Shown: piece by piece, positions 1-11,079 of the stretch
How the letters are laid out: each line of letters begins with the position of its first letter
Position numbering within the stretch: position 1 is the stretch's first letter
DNA from: Diospyros lotus
Taxonomy: Eukaryota; Streptophyta; Magnoliopsida; Ericales; Ebenaceae
NCBI RefSeq assembly: GCF_014633365.1
Contig: NC_068352.1
Span: forward strand, 4,208,393 to 4,272,392
Length of the DNA stretch: 64,000 nt
Reading direction: 5' to 3'
Program-made: the position numbers and the translations under genes
Notes under the pieces: generated by a model
What the model was told of the DNA's origin: nothing
Database searches by the model: none
Seen by the model: only the letters and a program-made list of their open reading frames with translations

Positions 1-532
1 CTTAAAATTTAAAATTCTCTCTCTCTCTATATATATATATATTTTATTAACTAATACAATTCATTTCACTAATTTTTAAATTATTTTATTTAATTTTATA
101 TTTTATTATCTATTATGAAAATATGTTTTGTTCATTTCTAATTTTCTAGGTGGAATTATTGTAATTCTAACAATAATTATTTCTACATTTCAACTCTTTT
201 AAATAAAATAAAATATTATTTTTGAATATAGATTTAGAAAATAAAATATTATTTTTATTTTTATTTTTTTGACAATCATATTAATTATAAAATACTATTT
301 TAATCATAAATTTGTTATTGATGTTAACAAACAATTTTGAATGAATTTGGTAATAGGGATATTTTGGTAAAAAAACTCTTATCTTAATTCTTATTATATG
401 TATTAACAAACACATAAAAAAATATAATTATTAATAGATTTAAAAAAATTTAACAAACACTTTAATAGAAATATTGGTGTAATATCCCAGAAATTAAGAA
501 ATAAATAATGATTATTAATTTGGTATTTGAAG

Positions 533-3310
533 TGTAAGCACCCCCGCCCGGATATCCCCCGCCGCCAGGACTACCCGAACGGGAGCGCCTACGGAAGGAG
601 AAAAATAATGATACACGAGACAAAGACCACCCCGGCATGCACACGCGAAAATAAGAACAGCGGAAGCAAAGCTCAAGACATGCATGCACTATGGGTACCC
701 CGCTAACACAGCGGTCACAAGATAAATAAATAAACTCGAACTCCTGTGCCGGCATACACAAGACTCGAGAAAACACTTGGCACAGTACGAAATAATAGAG
801 TAAATTCTACTTAGACATCAGAGTGGATAGGGATTGACGAGACTGCCTGTACACCACACCGACTCTGACTCTGCCGTTAAAGCTGACTCCCTTGCTATGG
901 CCCACGCCGCCACTACCTGGAATGATGGAAAGCAAGGTGAGTCGAGAGACTCAGCAAGTATAAGGAAGAAAAGGCTGAAGGCTACACAAAATCAGAAATC
1001 TCACCCCAGAATAAACCCCCAGGTACACACAAGCCATGAGACGCTACAACACAACAGCTCAATAGTATAATAAAATAAAAGCACATACCGGTCCTTGGGG
1101 CCCATATAAGACACTTGGCACCCAAGTCCCATACCAACCTGCCGCTGCCCTGAAAGGCAATAAATATCTGCAACAAACCTGCGCGCGCTGTCCCAGGCCG
1201 GTACTCCCGTCACCTGTATCCGTCGGTACTCCCGACAACCAAGCCATAGCCTCCCTCGGAACGGTACTCCCGTCCGAGAACTAAATACTACTAGTATCCA
1301 TGCAATGCACATAGAAATGCAATGGCGTAGTGAGCATCAACGTGATACAAGGCGCCCATACATCCAGGCATCAGGCCATGCTCCGCCCACATAGTAAACC
1401 ACACGCCATGCATATGCTCGTGGTGGATGCAACCTAACCAAGCTAGAATGTCCGTGTCCAAGCATACTCAATAAATGAATATCCCAACATGCATCCCGTA
1501 CCCATGTGCATATCAAATCATGAACAGTAATACAATGTAACTAATCATGCAGTAAATCACATACCGGCAGAGCTAGTCAGCAGTACCCGGCACCGGTCAA
1601 CGGTTAGTGACTAGGAGTGTCCACCCGACGATCCACATCAAGGCCGTACAATAGTCTACCCCAATGTCACCAACAACCGACCCCTGCCCTACTGCTCGAT
1701 AGCTCTAACCGAACCATAAATAAATCCGAGAAAAACTGTAAATAAACGCGATAAAATCATAAATAAATTCGCCCGTCTAGGAACCTAATTCCCAGGCTGG
1801 TTCGGCATCATTCCCAAAGGGAGTGGGAGTGGTACAAACCCCCATAAGCTCACAATAAATAAAACTCTAGAAGTCTCGGATTTAATTTAAATTAAAACAA
1901 ATGAATAAGAATAACAAATAAGGTTAAGAGCCGAATTAGAGTAAGGGAGAGAATAAAGTACAGGAAATCACGGGGTGATTCACGGGAATTAAAGATCAAG
2001 AAGAGAGGGTTAAGAGCTTGCCTTTACATGGCCGTTCCTTGCTTTTCTTGCGCACCCGTTACAAAGTAAAACGTTCGCTGGCAATAAATAAAATCGCGAC
2101 TTTAATTAAATAAATCTACCGTGTAATATAATTAATTTAACCGTCTAAAATCCTACGTAAGCGTACCACAATTAAAATCTCAACGAGTCTTATATTTATT
2201 TTAAATTAAATGACGCTAATAAAATCCTCAAAGCCAGCTTAATAAATTAAATTTAAATCAGACGACTCAAATTTCCATAATTAATAAACGAATCGAAACA
2301 GACGAATGGAGGGTATAAAATATGAGAAATCACAGGGTTTCTCACGGGAATTAAAGAATACGAGGAAAGGATTAGGATCTTGCCTGAAATCGGCTGATTC
2401 CGACCACACTCGAGCTCCCGATGCAAATTAAATCATTTCCTAGCAAATAACACAACCGGGACCCAAATTAATTAATTTTAATCGCGTAAAATTTATAATT
2501 TAAACATATAATGCTTCTACAAATTTTTACCCACGTACCTGATCACTTCCCATGCCGACAAATCCCAAAATTCATTTATTTTTTCCTTATTTATTTTTCT
2601 TTCCTTTCTTTTCTTCTCTTTTCTTTCTTTCTTCTTCTTCTCTTCTTCTTCCTTTCTTCTCCCACGCTCACGCTCACTGCTCCAGCGCCATTTTTCTTCT
2701 TCTTCTCTTCTTCTTTCCTTCTCCTTCTTCCTTTCTTCTTTCTTTTCTTCTTCTTCTTCTTCTTATTCTTCCGCATCTTCCTCCATGCGCACAGCCGCTA
2801 CCAGCCACCGCCTCGGCCAGCTTCCATGGCTGCAACAGCTGCGGCCGTGCCACCGCCGTAGCTCTTGGCTGCTACTTCGCGCCACCACGAACCAGCGCTC
2901 CACGTCGCTGCAAGGCCACCATCGATGGCTGCCTCCCCTCGCGAGCTGCTGCCCTGCCTCACTCAGCGGCCATGGCCGAGCTGACTCGGAGCTTCCATGG
3001 CTGTCACCTCCCTCTTTCTCCCTCGTTCGATCTCTCTTTCTCACTCTCTCGGTCTCGATCTCTCTCTCTCGCATGAGCTCTCGGCCTTAAACTCTCTCCC
3101 GAGCTCTCCCTCTCCAACTCTCACCCTCTGCTCCTCTGTTTTCTTCTTCACTCGGCCAGAAGCTTCAAGAAGCTTCAATTTGTTTTGATGCACAGCACAC
3201 TAACACACGCGCACCGCCTCAAATTTAAAACATTAATTTAATTAGTTTAATTTATTAGTTTATTATTATTTTAGTTATATAATTATCCCTATTATTTTTG
3301 GGATATTACA
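533..3310 (+). mobile_element. Inner solo LTR of the same family (plus strand)
   Basis: It starts TGTAAGCACCC at 533 and ends GGGATATTACA at 3310, the same termini as the outer LTR but on the other strand, and is flanked by a 5-bp direct repeat TGAAG at 528-532 and 3311-3315. Length is about 2.78 kb, longer than the outer copy partly because of a CT/TTC-rich expansion at about 2580-2775 and extra material to 3190. An internal duplication of about 70 bp with roughly 360-bp spacing occurs at about 1970-2045 and 2330-2405; both copies carry cacgggaattaaag and a cttgcct motif. The open frames at 2511-3188 are low-complexity and not considered genes. Confidence 0.75.
1970..2405 (+). repeat. Internal duplication in the inner LTR
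   Basis: Two diverged copies, at about 1970-2045 and 2330-2405, share the order aaatcac, cacgggaattaaag, a GA-rich stretch and cttgcct. The outer LTR shows the corresponding element around 4480-4530 on the minus strand. Such duplicated blocks are common in the U3 part of long LTRs, but no regulatory role is shown. Confidence 0.55.
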
Positions 3311-6115
3311 TGAAGTCATTACAAAATATTTTTCAGGGAATTAAGGGTAGCTAATTAAATTATTTGGTAGTGATTATTTTATCGCATTTGTGGTGATTAT
3401 TAAATATTTGTGGGTTAAAAAGAAATATTAATTTATTTGGATATTTGAAGATTTAAGAAAAATACTTATTTATGTAATTTTGAAAAAATAAGAAATTTAG
3501 GTATTTAATTAAATTAATTGAGAGTATTTATAAAAATGGTAAATAAATTAAGTTGATGGAATTTATGAAAATCTCAGGGTGGAAGTGAAATGAATGGAAA
3601 TCAGAATTAGGCGTGTGTGTCTATGGGATTAGATGGCTATTTAATGCTTCAATTGAAACTTAATTTAGAGAAAAACAGTGAGCGAGCACGGAGCTTTCGG
3701 AAGAAGAAAATGACGCGTGGAAATGGTGAGGAAATTGGGAGAAATTGAGCATTAAATCAAGTTTTAATTGTAGTTTAATTAGTCGAGTAAGTAAAGAATT
3801 ATATATTAATAATTTTGTACGATTAGAATTTAATTATGAGTTTGATTTTATTAATTTTGTATGATGATGCTATGTTACGTATATTAATTTGATGTTCAAG
3901 TAGATGTGTTCACTAGTGCGTTGTGTCCAAGGAGTGGGTTCACTGTATGCATGAGGGTGTATATTATTTTGACTGTGAGAGTTTGTATTGCTGTGAGTGT
4001 GCCAAGTTATATATATATATATAAACACAGTGTATGGGCGTGAGAATCACTGTGTGTGAGTGCAAGGGAATTAAAATAAAAGAAAAAGAGAAGAAATGGC
4101 CCTAGCCGTGTATGCATATTAGTGGAGGTGTGTATATGTTATTAATAAAAGATATATATATTTCCCTATGTGCATAATCTAAACAGGAAGTGATGTTTGC
4201 ATATTGGCGAGCATTAAGTTGTTATTATTATATATTAATTATATGAATTGAGATATCATTGGTATGATTTAATTTAAAATAAATAGAAGACTCATTGGGA
4301 TTTTATTTCGGTGTGTCTACATGGGTAAAAAGTATTAGAAGCGACATATGTTTAAGAATTTTATATGGTTAGACTATTTATTTTACACGATAGATTTATT
4401 TAATTAAATTTATGATTTCAATAATTATCAAAAAACGCTTTATTTCACAGCGGGAGTACTCGAAAGGAAAGGAACGGTCGCGTAAAGGCAAGCTCCTAAC
4501 CCTCTCTTCCTGGTTTCTCGTATTTTATCCTCTCCCTTACTCTAATTCGGCGCCTAGCATTGTTTATTGAGTATTTATTCATTTGTTTTAAATTAAATTT
4601 GAGACTTTTTGAACTTTATTTGTTGTGAGCCTACGAGGGTTTGTACCGCCTCATTCCTTTTGAGAATAATGCTGAACTAGTTTGGGGGACTAGGTTCCTA
4701 GACATACGGGTTTATTTACGATTTTCTCAGATTTATTTATGGTTCGGTCGAGCTATCGAGCAGTGGGACAGGGGTTCGCTATTTGGTGACGTTGGGGTAG
4801 ACTATTGTACGGTCCTACAATGGATCGTTGGGTGGACACTCCTAGTCACTGGCTGTTGACCGGTGCTGAGCACTGCTGACTATCTCTACCAGTTTGTAAT
4901 TTACTGCACGTTTAGATTCATTATATTACTGTTCATGATTTGATATGCACATGGGTACGGGTTACATGTTGAGATATTCATTTATTGAGTATGCTTGAAC
5001 ACGGACATTCTAACTTGGTCAGGTTGCATCCAGCATGGGCCATGGCAAGGGGGTCAGCTTCTAACGGCAACGTTGGTATGGTGTACAGGCAATCCCGTCA
5101 ATCCTTGTCAACTCTGATGGTTGAGTAGGATTTACTCTATTATTTTTACTGTGCCAGATCATCCCTCAAGTCTCGTATATGTTGGCACATGAGTTTGTTT
5201 TCATTTATTGATCTTGTGACCGCTATGCTAGCGGTGTTCCTGTAGTGCATGCATGCATGCATTTAGCTTTACTTCTGCTGTTCTTATTTTTGAGTATGCA
5301 TGCCAATGTGGTTTTGACTCATGTTTCATTCTTTCTCCTTTTGTAAGCGTTTTCGTTTGAGTAGTCCGGGTGGTTGGGATATCCAAGTAAGGGTGCTTAC
5401 AATTGGAATGTTTTTCAGCTTTATCTTGATCATTTCATACCTTAATCTGAAAAGTATTCAAATCTTATCTTGATACCTTTTATCTTACTCATTTTAACAA
5501 ACGCCCCCTTAAATATGGTACTACCTAGAACTCATGCAACCATTCTTACATAATTGGATAAAATCTTGATATGTTGTGGTGGTCCCTATTTATTTAGGGA
5601 GCTTTTGTTAAAATAAGTAAGATAAGAGGCATCAAGATAAAGTTGGAATGCTTTCCGAATTAAGATATGGAATAGTCAAGATAAGACTGAGAAACATTCT
5701 AAAATTTTTATCAGAGTGTTTGTTAAATTTTTTGGAATACATTAATAATTGTATTTTTTCTTTTTATATGTTTGTTAATGCATATGATAAATACTAAAAT
5801 AAGAGTTTTTTTTACCAAAATATCCTTATTACCAAATTCATTTAAAATTATTTGTTAACATTAACAACAAATTTATGATTAATATGAATTGTCAAAAAAT
5901 AAAAATAAAAATAAAAAATATTTTATTTTCTAAATTTATGTTAAAAAATATATTTAAAAAGTAGAAATAATTATTGTTGAAATTACAATAATTCCACCTA
6001 GATAATTAAAAACGGTCAAAACATATTTTCATAATAATTAATAAAATATGAAATTAAATAAAATAATTTAAAAATTAGTTAATAAAATATATATAAAGAG
6101 AGAAAATTTTAAATT

Positions 6116-7694
6116 TTAAAAATCAATGAAAAGAATAATGTCATTTAAATTTTAAAAATTTTCAAAATATATAATAATTTAAAAATATATTAAATAATAT
6201 AAATTATAAAACTTAAATAAATAAATTCTTTTAATAAATTTAAAATTTTAAAATACATTAAATCTCATTAACTATCTTATAAGGGATATATAAGTAATTG
6301 AAATTTATCTTTTAATAAATTTATTTGAGAGGGAAGATTAAATAAATTTATCTTAAAAGGAAAAAAAGATGATATGAATTTTTTTTTTCAAAATATTCAA
6401 ATAAACTTAATAAATATATTAAAAAAACTAAATATCCATATTGCTTTTCATATTTCACAATTTTTTCTCTCTTAATTAACAATCATCCCCTCCCTATATG
6501 CCAGCTACTATGACAGTTGACAAGACTTTTTGTATTCATGGGGGTTGAGCTTGGCTGAATAGGAGAGAAAAGTTCTGTTGGAACATACGGTTCTCTTCTC
6601 GGCTATGTGTGGGGCAGTCTATTATTCAATTAGATTCAGTATTACCTGTCTGTCTTTAATTGTGCCTGCAGGCCCATGGCTGGGCGTACGTGGACAATTG
6701 GTATAACACATGCGAGCAATTTTATGTTGACTGAATATGTAATTTTAAATTATTATTTTATTCACATTAAATAAGATAATATTTATCTAATGTAAATAAA
6801 ATGAAAAAAAAGTGGCCTTATGCCTTGCGCGAAGAAAAATCCCCGTAACAATAGTAGTAAAGCAGAAGAATGGACTTAACGGACGTAATACGATGGTTCT
6901 CAGATAATAGATTATATCCAATAATATAGATTTGAATTATGATAGTCGTAGTATGAGAATTTCATCCTCATGTGGAGATGATTTTTTGTAAGTATCATAT
7001 ACTGTATTTTTTATCTAGTGCGTTGTCGTGTATCGTGATTAACCTCTTTCACATGCGTAAAGTAAAAAAAAAAAAACACAGAGAAAACAACAAAAATAAG
7101 CCTTATTATTACTGTGTCATCTCATTTCATCTCTATTATTTATGTTAATGGTATAGGATTTACAAATAAAAAAAAATTTAGAGGCATACATTTAATTGGA
7201 AATTAAATTCTTATTTAAAAAGGTGCAGTTCATTACTGATCACATTTTAATTATCTCCATGGCGCGCGCATAGGGGCCTGACATGGCATTAAATAAATAT
7301 ATAAATCTTACTAATTTATAATATTTCTTATAAAAGCCATAAATTACTTAAAATATCCCTACCACACTGACAAATCCATTTAAAATATACGAATATATAT
7401 ATATATATATATAATCAGAAACGTGAAAGCCACAGCTGATGATGCAGATTTGCAGAAATAAATATAATACACATCACATCAGAATAACAGCTGCCATTCC
7501 AGCTGTAATCTCTTGTGGTCCTTGAATTTTCATTTTTTTTTTCTGAATTATGTCTCTGTCGTGCTCAATCACCTTATCCCTAAAACTATATTAATGAGGT
7601 AAATCAAGAAATATGTCTAAATAATCAAGATGATAAGTCTAAAGCACCACTAATATCACTCCTAAAACCCTTCTTCAGAAAGAAATATTTTACT
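6116..7694. other. AT-rich stretch without a recognised gene
   Basis: Mostly A+T with poly-A/T runs and an (AT)n tract near 7392-7412. No open frame with recognisable content and no clear transposon ends were seen. Confidence 0.6.
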
Positions 7695-7790
7695 TTTCCC
7701 AAGAATCGAACCCACACTAGGAACTTTTAGACAAGCTTTTCAGCCTACTCCTTTATCACTTGGTTATGCCCGGGGCAAAGAATTTGAATT
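7695..7790 (-). mobile_element. Possible tRNA-derived SINE fragment
   Basis: On the minus strand the sequence contains gggttcgattcttggg, which fits the pol III B box (GGTTCGANNCC), preceded by a tRNA-like stretch with ataaccaagtgataaagg some 50 bp upstream that could be a degenerate A box. No target duplication or full SINE body was identified, so this may be only a tRNA-like remnant. Confidence 0.35.
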
Positions 7791-8173
7791 TTCATTTCTT
7801 TTTATCGTTTATGACAGTGCCAAGGAGGTGAATGCATGGTTCCACCATATATGCTTGCTTGTGTTGTGTATCAGAGACGAGATTCAAAGGAAAGTGGTAT
7901 TGTCCAACGAGCCTTCATCAGACAACTTCCACTATGAAGACTTGACAGTTGAGACTCTCTGTTGTTTCATTTGCTTGCGCTTGTTTAATTACTCAAATAT
8001 ATCAGAATCTATATATATAGGAACAATAAGTGTATTTTATTTTATAGGATTATTATTTGCTGATTGGCCAAGGAGTTTGAGTTGTTGATATACATACAGA
8101 GATGATGTCAAGAAGAAGCAACTGGGGGGGTGGCGCTGGCATTTCCTTTCAGTTTCACCTCAGTTCACTGTTC

Positions 8174-8177
<4 letters not shown>

Positions 8178-8207
<30 letters not shown>
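8178..8207 (+). repeat. (CT)n microsatellite upstream of the SDR gene
   Basis: About fifteen CT units, roughly 290 bp before the SDR start codon. CT/GA tracts are frequent near plant core promoters; a role here is not shown. The stretch 7791-8413 otherwise holds no recognised gene. Confidence 0.8.
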
Positions 8208-8211
<4 letters not shown>

Positions 8212-8413
8212 TGAAATGGGCTGGCTAATTCACAATTCGGCTCCTATCTGTTACCAATAACATATAGATGGTGGTGTTAACTAAATTTTAATTCTTTGAC
8301 TAAGTCACGTCATGTGCTGCAATAGGCAGACCAATAAAAAAGGAAAAAAATAATTAAAAAAATTGTCACTCTTCTTCTGCCCTATTGGCAGCAGCCGGGG
8401 CTACTTCCGTTCT

Positions 8414-8427
8414 TATATATATATATT
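8414..8427 (+). promoter_or_regulatory. Candidate TATA box of the SDR gene
   Basis: A TATATATATATATTA tract about 68 bp before the chosen ATG at 8495. This would give a short leader. The upstream in-frame extension of the reading frame passes through this TATA tract, which is one reason to start the protein at 8495. Confidence 0.45.
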
Positions 8428-8494
8428 AGGCACAGATCAGAACACAGCTGATGAGAGATTAGCTTACTTACACTGGTACTGCATTTACATATAT

Positions 8495-9325
8495 ATGGCG
8501 GAAGAGGAAGCAATTTGCAGCTCCGCTGCCGTCCCCCAGCCCCAGGCGTTGCCACTCCAAGACCGAGTGGCGATCGTCACCGGCGGATCTCGCGGGATCG
8601 GCCGAGACATCTGTCTCCACCTCGCCTCCCTCGGCGCCAAGCTCGTCATCAACTACCACTCCAACTCCTCTCAAGCCTGTCTCCTCGCAGACCAGATCAA
8701 CGGCCGGGCCGGCGAGGCTTCTTCCCTAAAGCCGCAGGCCATCACCGTGCAAGCGGACGTTTCCGACGCCGCCCAGGTGAAGTCCCTCTTTGACGCGGCG
8801 GAGTCAGCCTTCAACGCCCAGCCCCACATCCTGGTCACCTCCGCAGGCATCACCCAGCTCACCCGCTCCGCCCTCTTCGACACCAGCGTGGAGGAGTTCG
8901 ACAGGGTGTTCGGAGTCAATGCCAGGGGCAGCTTCCTCTGCCTGAAGGAGGGTGCCAGCCGGCTGAAGCGCGGCGGCGGGGGCCGGATCATATGCGTGAC
9001 GACGTCGCTGGTGGCTTCATTGAAGCCCGGTTTGGGGACGTACACGGCGTCAAAGGCGGCGGTGGAGGCGATGGTGAAGATACTGGCGAAGGAGCTGAAG
9101 GGGACGCGGATCACGGCCAACTGCGTGGCGCCGGGGCCGATCGCGACGGATATGTTGATGGAGGTGATGAGTAGTGAAGCAGCGATCCGGAAGCTGGTGG
9201 AAGAGTGCCCGCACGGCCGGGTCGGGCAGCCGGAGGACGTGGCTCCGATGGTGGGGTTCTTGGCAACGGATGGTGCAGAGTGGGTTAATGGTCAGGTCAT
9301 TCGCGTCAACGGCGGCTACGTCTAA
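8495..9325 (+). CDS. Classical short-chain dehydrogenase/reductase (NADPH-dependent aldehyde reductase-like)
   Basis: A single-exon gene for 276 residues, the usual size of classical SDRs. The Rossmann cofactor motif TGGSRGIG is at residues 29-36; the Arg after Ser favours NADPH. An acidic ADV motif (D88), a TSAG variant of the NNAG motif (115-118), catalytic N142, S171, Y183 and K187 (YTASK), and the PGP turn (213-215) are all present, so an active enzyme is expected. The C-terminal half resembles plant cytosolic or plastid aldehyde reductases and FabG-like proteins, which reduce reactive aldehydes or ketones; the exact substrate is not readable. The start at 8495 is preferred over an upstream in-frame methionine because the extra residues come from the TATA tract and are unlike SDRs. 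Only a short 20-residue extension precedes the fold and no clear transit peptide is seen. The ORF is far richer in G+C than its surroundings. Confidence 0.93.
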   Translation: MAEEEAICSSAAVPQPQALPLQDRVAIVTGGSRGIGRDICLHLASLGAKLVINYHSNSSQACLLADQINGRAGEASSLKPQAITVQADVSDAAQVKSLFDAAESAFNAQPHILVTSAGITQLTRSALFDTSVEEFDRVFGVNARGSFLCLKEGASRLKRGGGGRIICVTTSLVASLKPGLGTYTASKAAVEAMVKILAKELKGTRITANCVAPGPIATDMLMEVMSSEAAIRKLVEECPHGRVGQPEDVAPMVGFLATDGAEWVNGQVIRVNGGYV

Positions 9326-9857
9326 TTAGTAGGTATATATATAGAAGGATGATTCCTTCCTTCATTTATATGGCATGGATAATTGATGCAGGTGTTGTAC
9401 GCTACGCGATTGAACTCTCTCTCTCTCTCTTTGGATGGATGGATGGATTGTGTGTTTTTCTTGATTTGCTAGCCAGGCAAGGACCCTTCATCGATCGATG
9501 AGTAACCGTTAACTAATTATTTTCCACGAAAAGTGATGAGCATGTGGGTCGGCCTTGGGACCTGGTGCTGCCTTTCATGTTCATATACAAAATCCAAGGG
9601 TGAATAGAATGGAGAATCCACTGAATGAATCTCTCTATCTGTGCCTCCACCAATTCAATTTCATTGGATGTGGGAATTGGAATAACAATAAACAATCTCA
9701 TTAAATTAAAAGGAGGAAGACACGTACGTACACGATTCCTCCCAAGTAGACAGAACACAGAAGATAAGCAAATACTGTACTGATTACTGAGGACCAGAGC
9801 GAGACAATTAATTGCCTTTTTTGTTTTGATTGGGAAGAAATCGAAATCAAAGAGAGG
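9326..9857. other. SDR downstream region without a gene
   Basis: Contains a short (CT)n tract near 9415-9431 and ggat repeats near 9434-9448. The minus-strand open frame at 9513-9887 has no recognisable content. Confidence 0.6.
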
Positions 9858-10140
9858 ATGGGCGTGAGTGATGATTAAGGCTGCCATCGGGGATGCTGTG
9901 GTTACATTCTTGCACCTCCATCACAGCATCTGCCCTGCGATTCGGAGATGGGGCGCCAACGCTAGCTCAATATCGCGGTCATCACCCTAGCTCCTTTTCT
10001 TCATTCTCCTGTTCATTTTTGGATTCATCGCCGATGCTCTCGGCGGCGCCAGCTTCAACCCAACTGTTGATGCCGCCTTTTATGTTGCCGGCGTTGGGTA
10101 TGACTCTCTCTTCTCCATGGATGTCGGTTTCCTTGCTCAG
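9858..10140 (+). pseudogene. SIP1-type aquaporin first-exon remnant
   Basis: Fragments in three frames together resemble the N-terminal half of plant small basic intrinsic proteins (SIP1, endoplasmic-reticulum aquaporins). ATG GGC GTG at 9858 is followed by an apparent 7-bp insertion (agtgatg), then IKAAIGDAVVTFL. About 9912-9960 gives CTSITASAL in another frame, as if the few codons for the expected WVF were lost. About 9993-10140 gives a hydrophobic helix, then LGGASFNPT, the SIP version of the first NPA box, and AAFYVAGVG. A GT donor-like site follows exactly at 10141 after an AQ codon pair, where a first exon could end. No later exon is found before the UGT gene. At least two frame breaks make it non-functional; it is a truncated gene copy rather than a processed one. 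Confidence 0.7.
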
Positions 10141-10141
10141 G

Positions 10142-11079
10142 TCTTTTTAGGGTTTTCCTATGCTGTTATGCTGCTCGACAACGGTGACTCACTTTCACTA
10201 ATTCGTCTTGTCTAGACGGTTGTCTGCTCTTGTCCACTTTTTTTTTTTTCCTTATTGATGATAAATGGGCAGTAACTACCTTTTGGGTAAAGGGTAAAGT
10301 CACTGTAAAAATGTTAAGCTTACTATAAAAATTTAATATTTAATATTTTATAATTTAATAATAAATATTATAATATTATATTTTAATAATATTTAAATAT
10401 TATACACAAATCAATAATTAAATACACAAGTACACAATATCAATCATCAAATATGAGTAGTGATATTTGAATTATAATGATTGGAAAATTTCAGTAGCTT
10501 TGAAATTGTATATATAATTTTACAGTCCCACGAAATATAAAATTTTACAATTTCGGTGCTTAATTAATCATTAATGAAAATCACTGTGATTCAAAATACG
10601 AGTTGGGCTTTTTGCTTGAAAATTTAATTACCTCAACACAATTGCACCAAGTAAGTTAATAATACGAGTTATTAGTTGGGGTTGAAGAAGAAAACCAACT
10701 GATTGGAAATTTCAAAGCCTTCTTCCTTCCTTTTATAATAATGATCATCACATTAATTCATTCTGGTAGATAAATAAATGCAAACATGTATGTTGGAAGA
10801 TTAATTAATTTGTTCCTTAACGTACGTGATGCCATTCCTATCCCATGGGATCCCACAGTTGGTGAATCAATGGTGGCCATAAATTATCTATTATATATAT
10901 TCATCGGAGACATATATACTAAGAGACGTTTGTTAATTAAGATTTGAAGTGAAAAAGTTAAGATATAGGATGCATTTTGAACTTTTATCCTTTTCATCAT
11001 ATTTGTTACAATTCTTAGGAAAATTATCTTGTGACCTCTTATCTTGATTTTTCAAGATATGCATATTTTTCTTTTTCTC
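10142..11079. other. AT-rich intergenic DNA
   Basis: No gene seen. The part at about 10930-11060 has cttatcttga-like words resembling the foldback family at 1-6115, but it is too diverged to delimit. Confidence 0.5.

Larger units (their letters stand above)
478..5401 (-). mobile_element. Outer solo LTR (minus strand), split by a second LTR
   Basis: Read on the minus strand it starts TGTAAGCACCC at 5401 and ends GGGATATTACA at 478, the TG...CA form of an LTR. It is flanked by a 5-bp direct repeat ATTGG at 473-477 and 5402-5406. Its body is 3316-5401 plus 478-532, about 2.1 kb once the nested insertion is removed. It is homologous in reverse orientation to 533-3310; clear matches include 4620-4860 with about 1620-1860 and 5085-5280 with about 660-860. 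No internal gag-pol region remains, so this is best read as a solo LTR left by recombination. Which retrotransposon superfamily it came from cannot be told from the LTR alone. Confidence 0.75.
1..6115. mobile_element. Long-armed foldback element, interrupted by LTR insertions
   Basis: The AT-rich sequence at 1-477 is the reverse complement, with divergence, of about 5704-6115; matching landmarks are the tttaacaaacac motif near 450 and its complement near 5728, and the CT/AT tract near 20-45 and its complement near 6090. Removing the LTR material at 478-5401 and one ATTGG copy joins 1-477 to 5407, and the joined sequence continues the arm: the family motif at the junction (attggaatgttt then cttatcttga-like text) recurs inverted at 5640-5700. 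The whole is then about 1.2 kb with arms of nearly 600 bp around a short centre at about 5515-5590. No coding sequence is visible. Long arms suggest a Mutator-like or foldback MITE, but the left end lies outside the window, so the superfamily is unproved. Related fragments lie near 11968 and 19395. Confidence 0.7.

Noticed and set aside
2511..3188. Overlapping open frames on both strands
   Set aside because: They are products of TTC/CT-rich low-complexity DNA inside the inner LTR, with no protein-like composition.
478..5401. A single 5-kb palindromic transposon
   Set aside because: Two different 5-bp duplications (ATTGG and TGAAG) and shared LTR termini show nested insertions instead.
7828..8088. 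86-codon open frame upstream of the SDR
   Set aside because: No recognisable content and an AT-rich end; chance frame.
8363..8494. N-terminal extension of the SDR
   Set aside because: The extra codons cover the TATA tract and are unlike SDR proteins; the ATG at 8495 gives the usual length.
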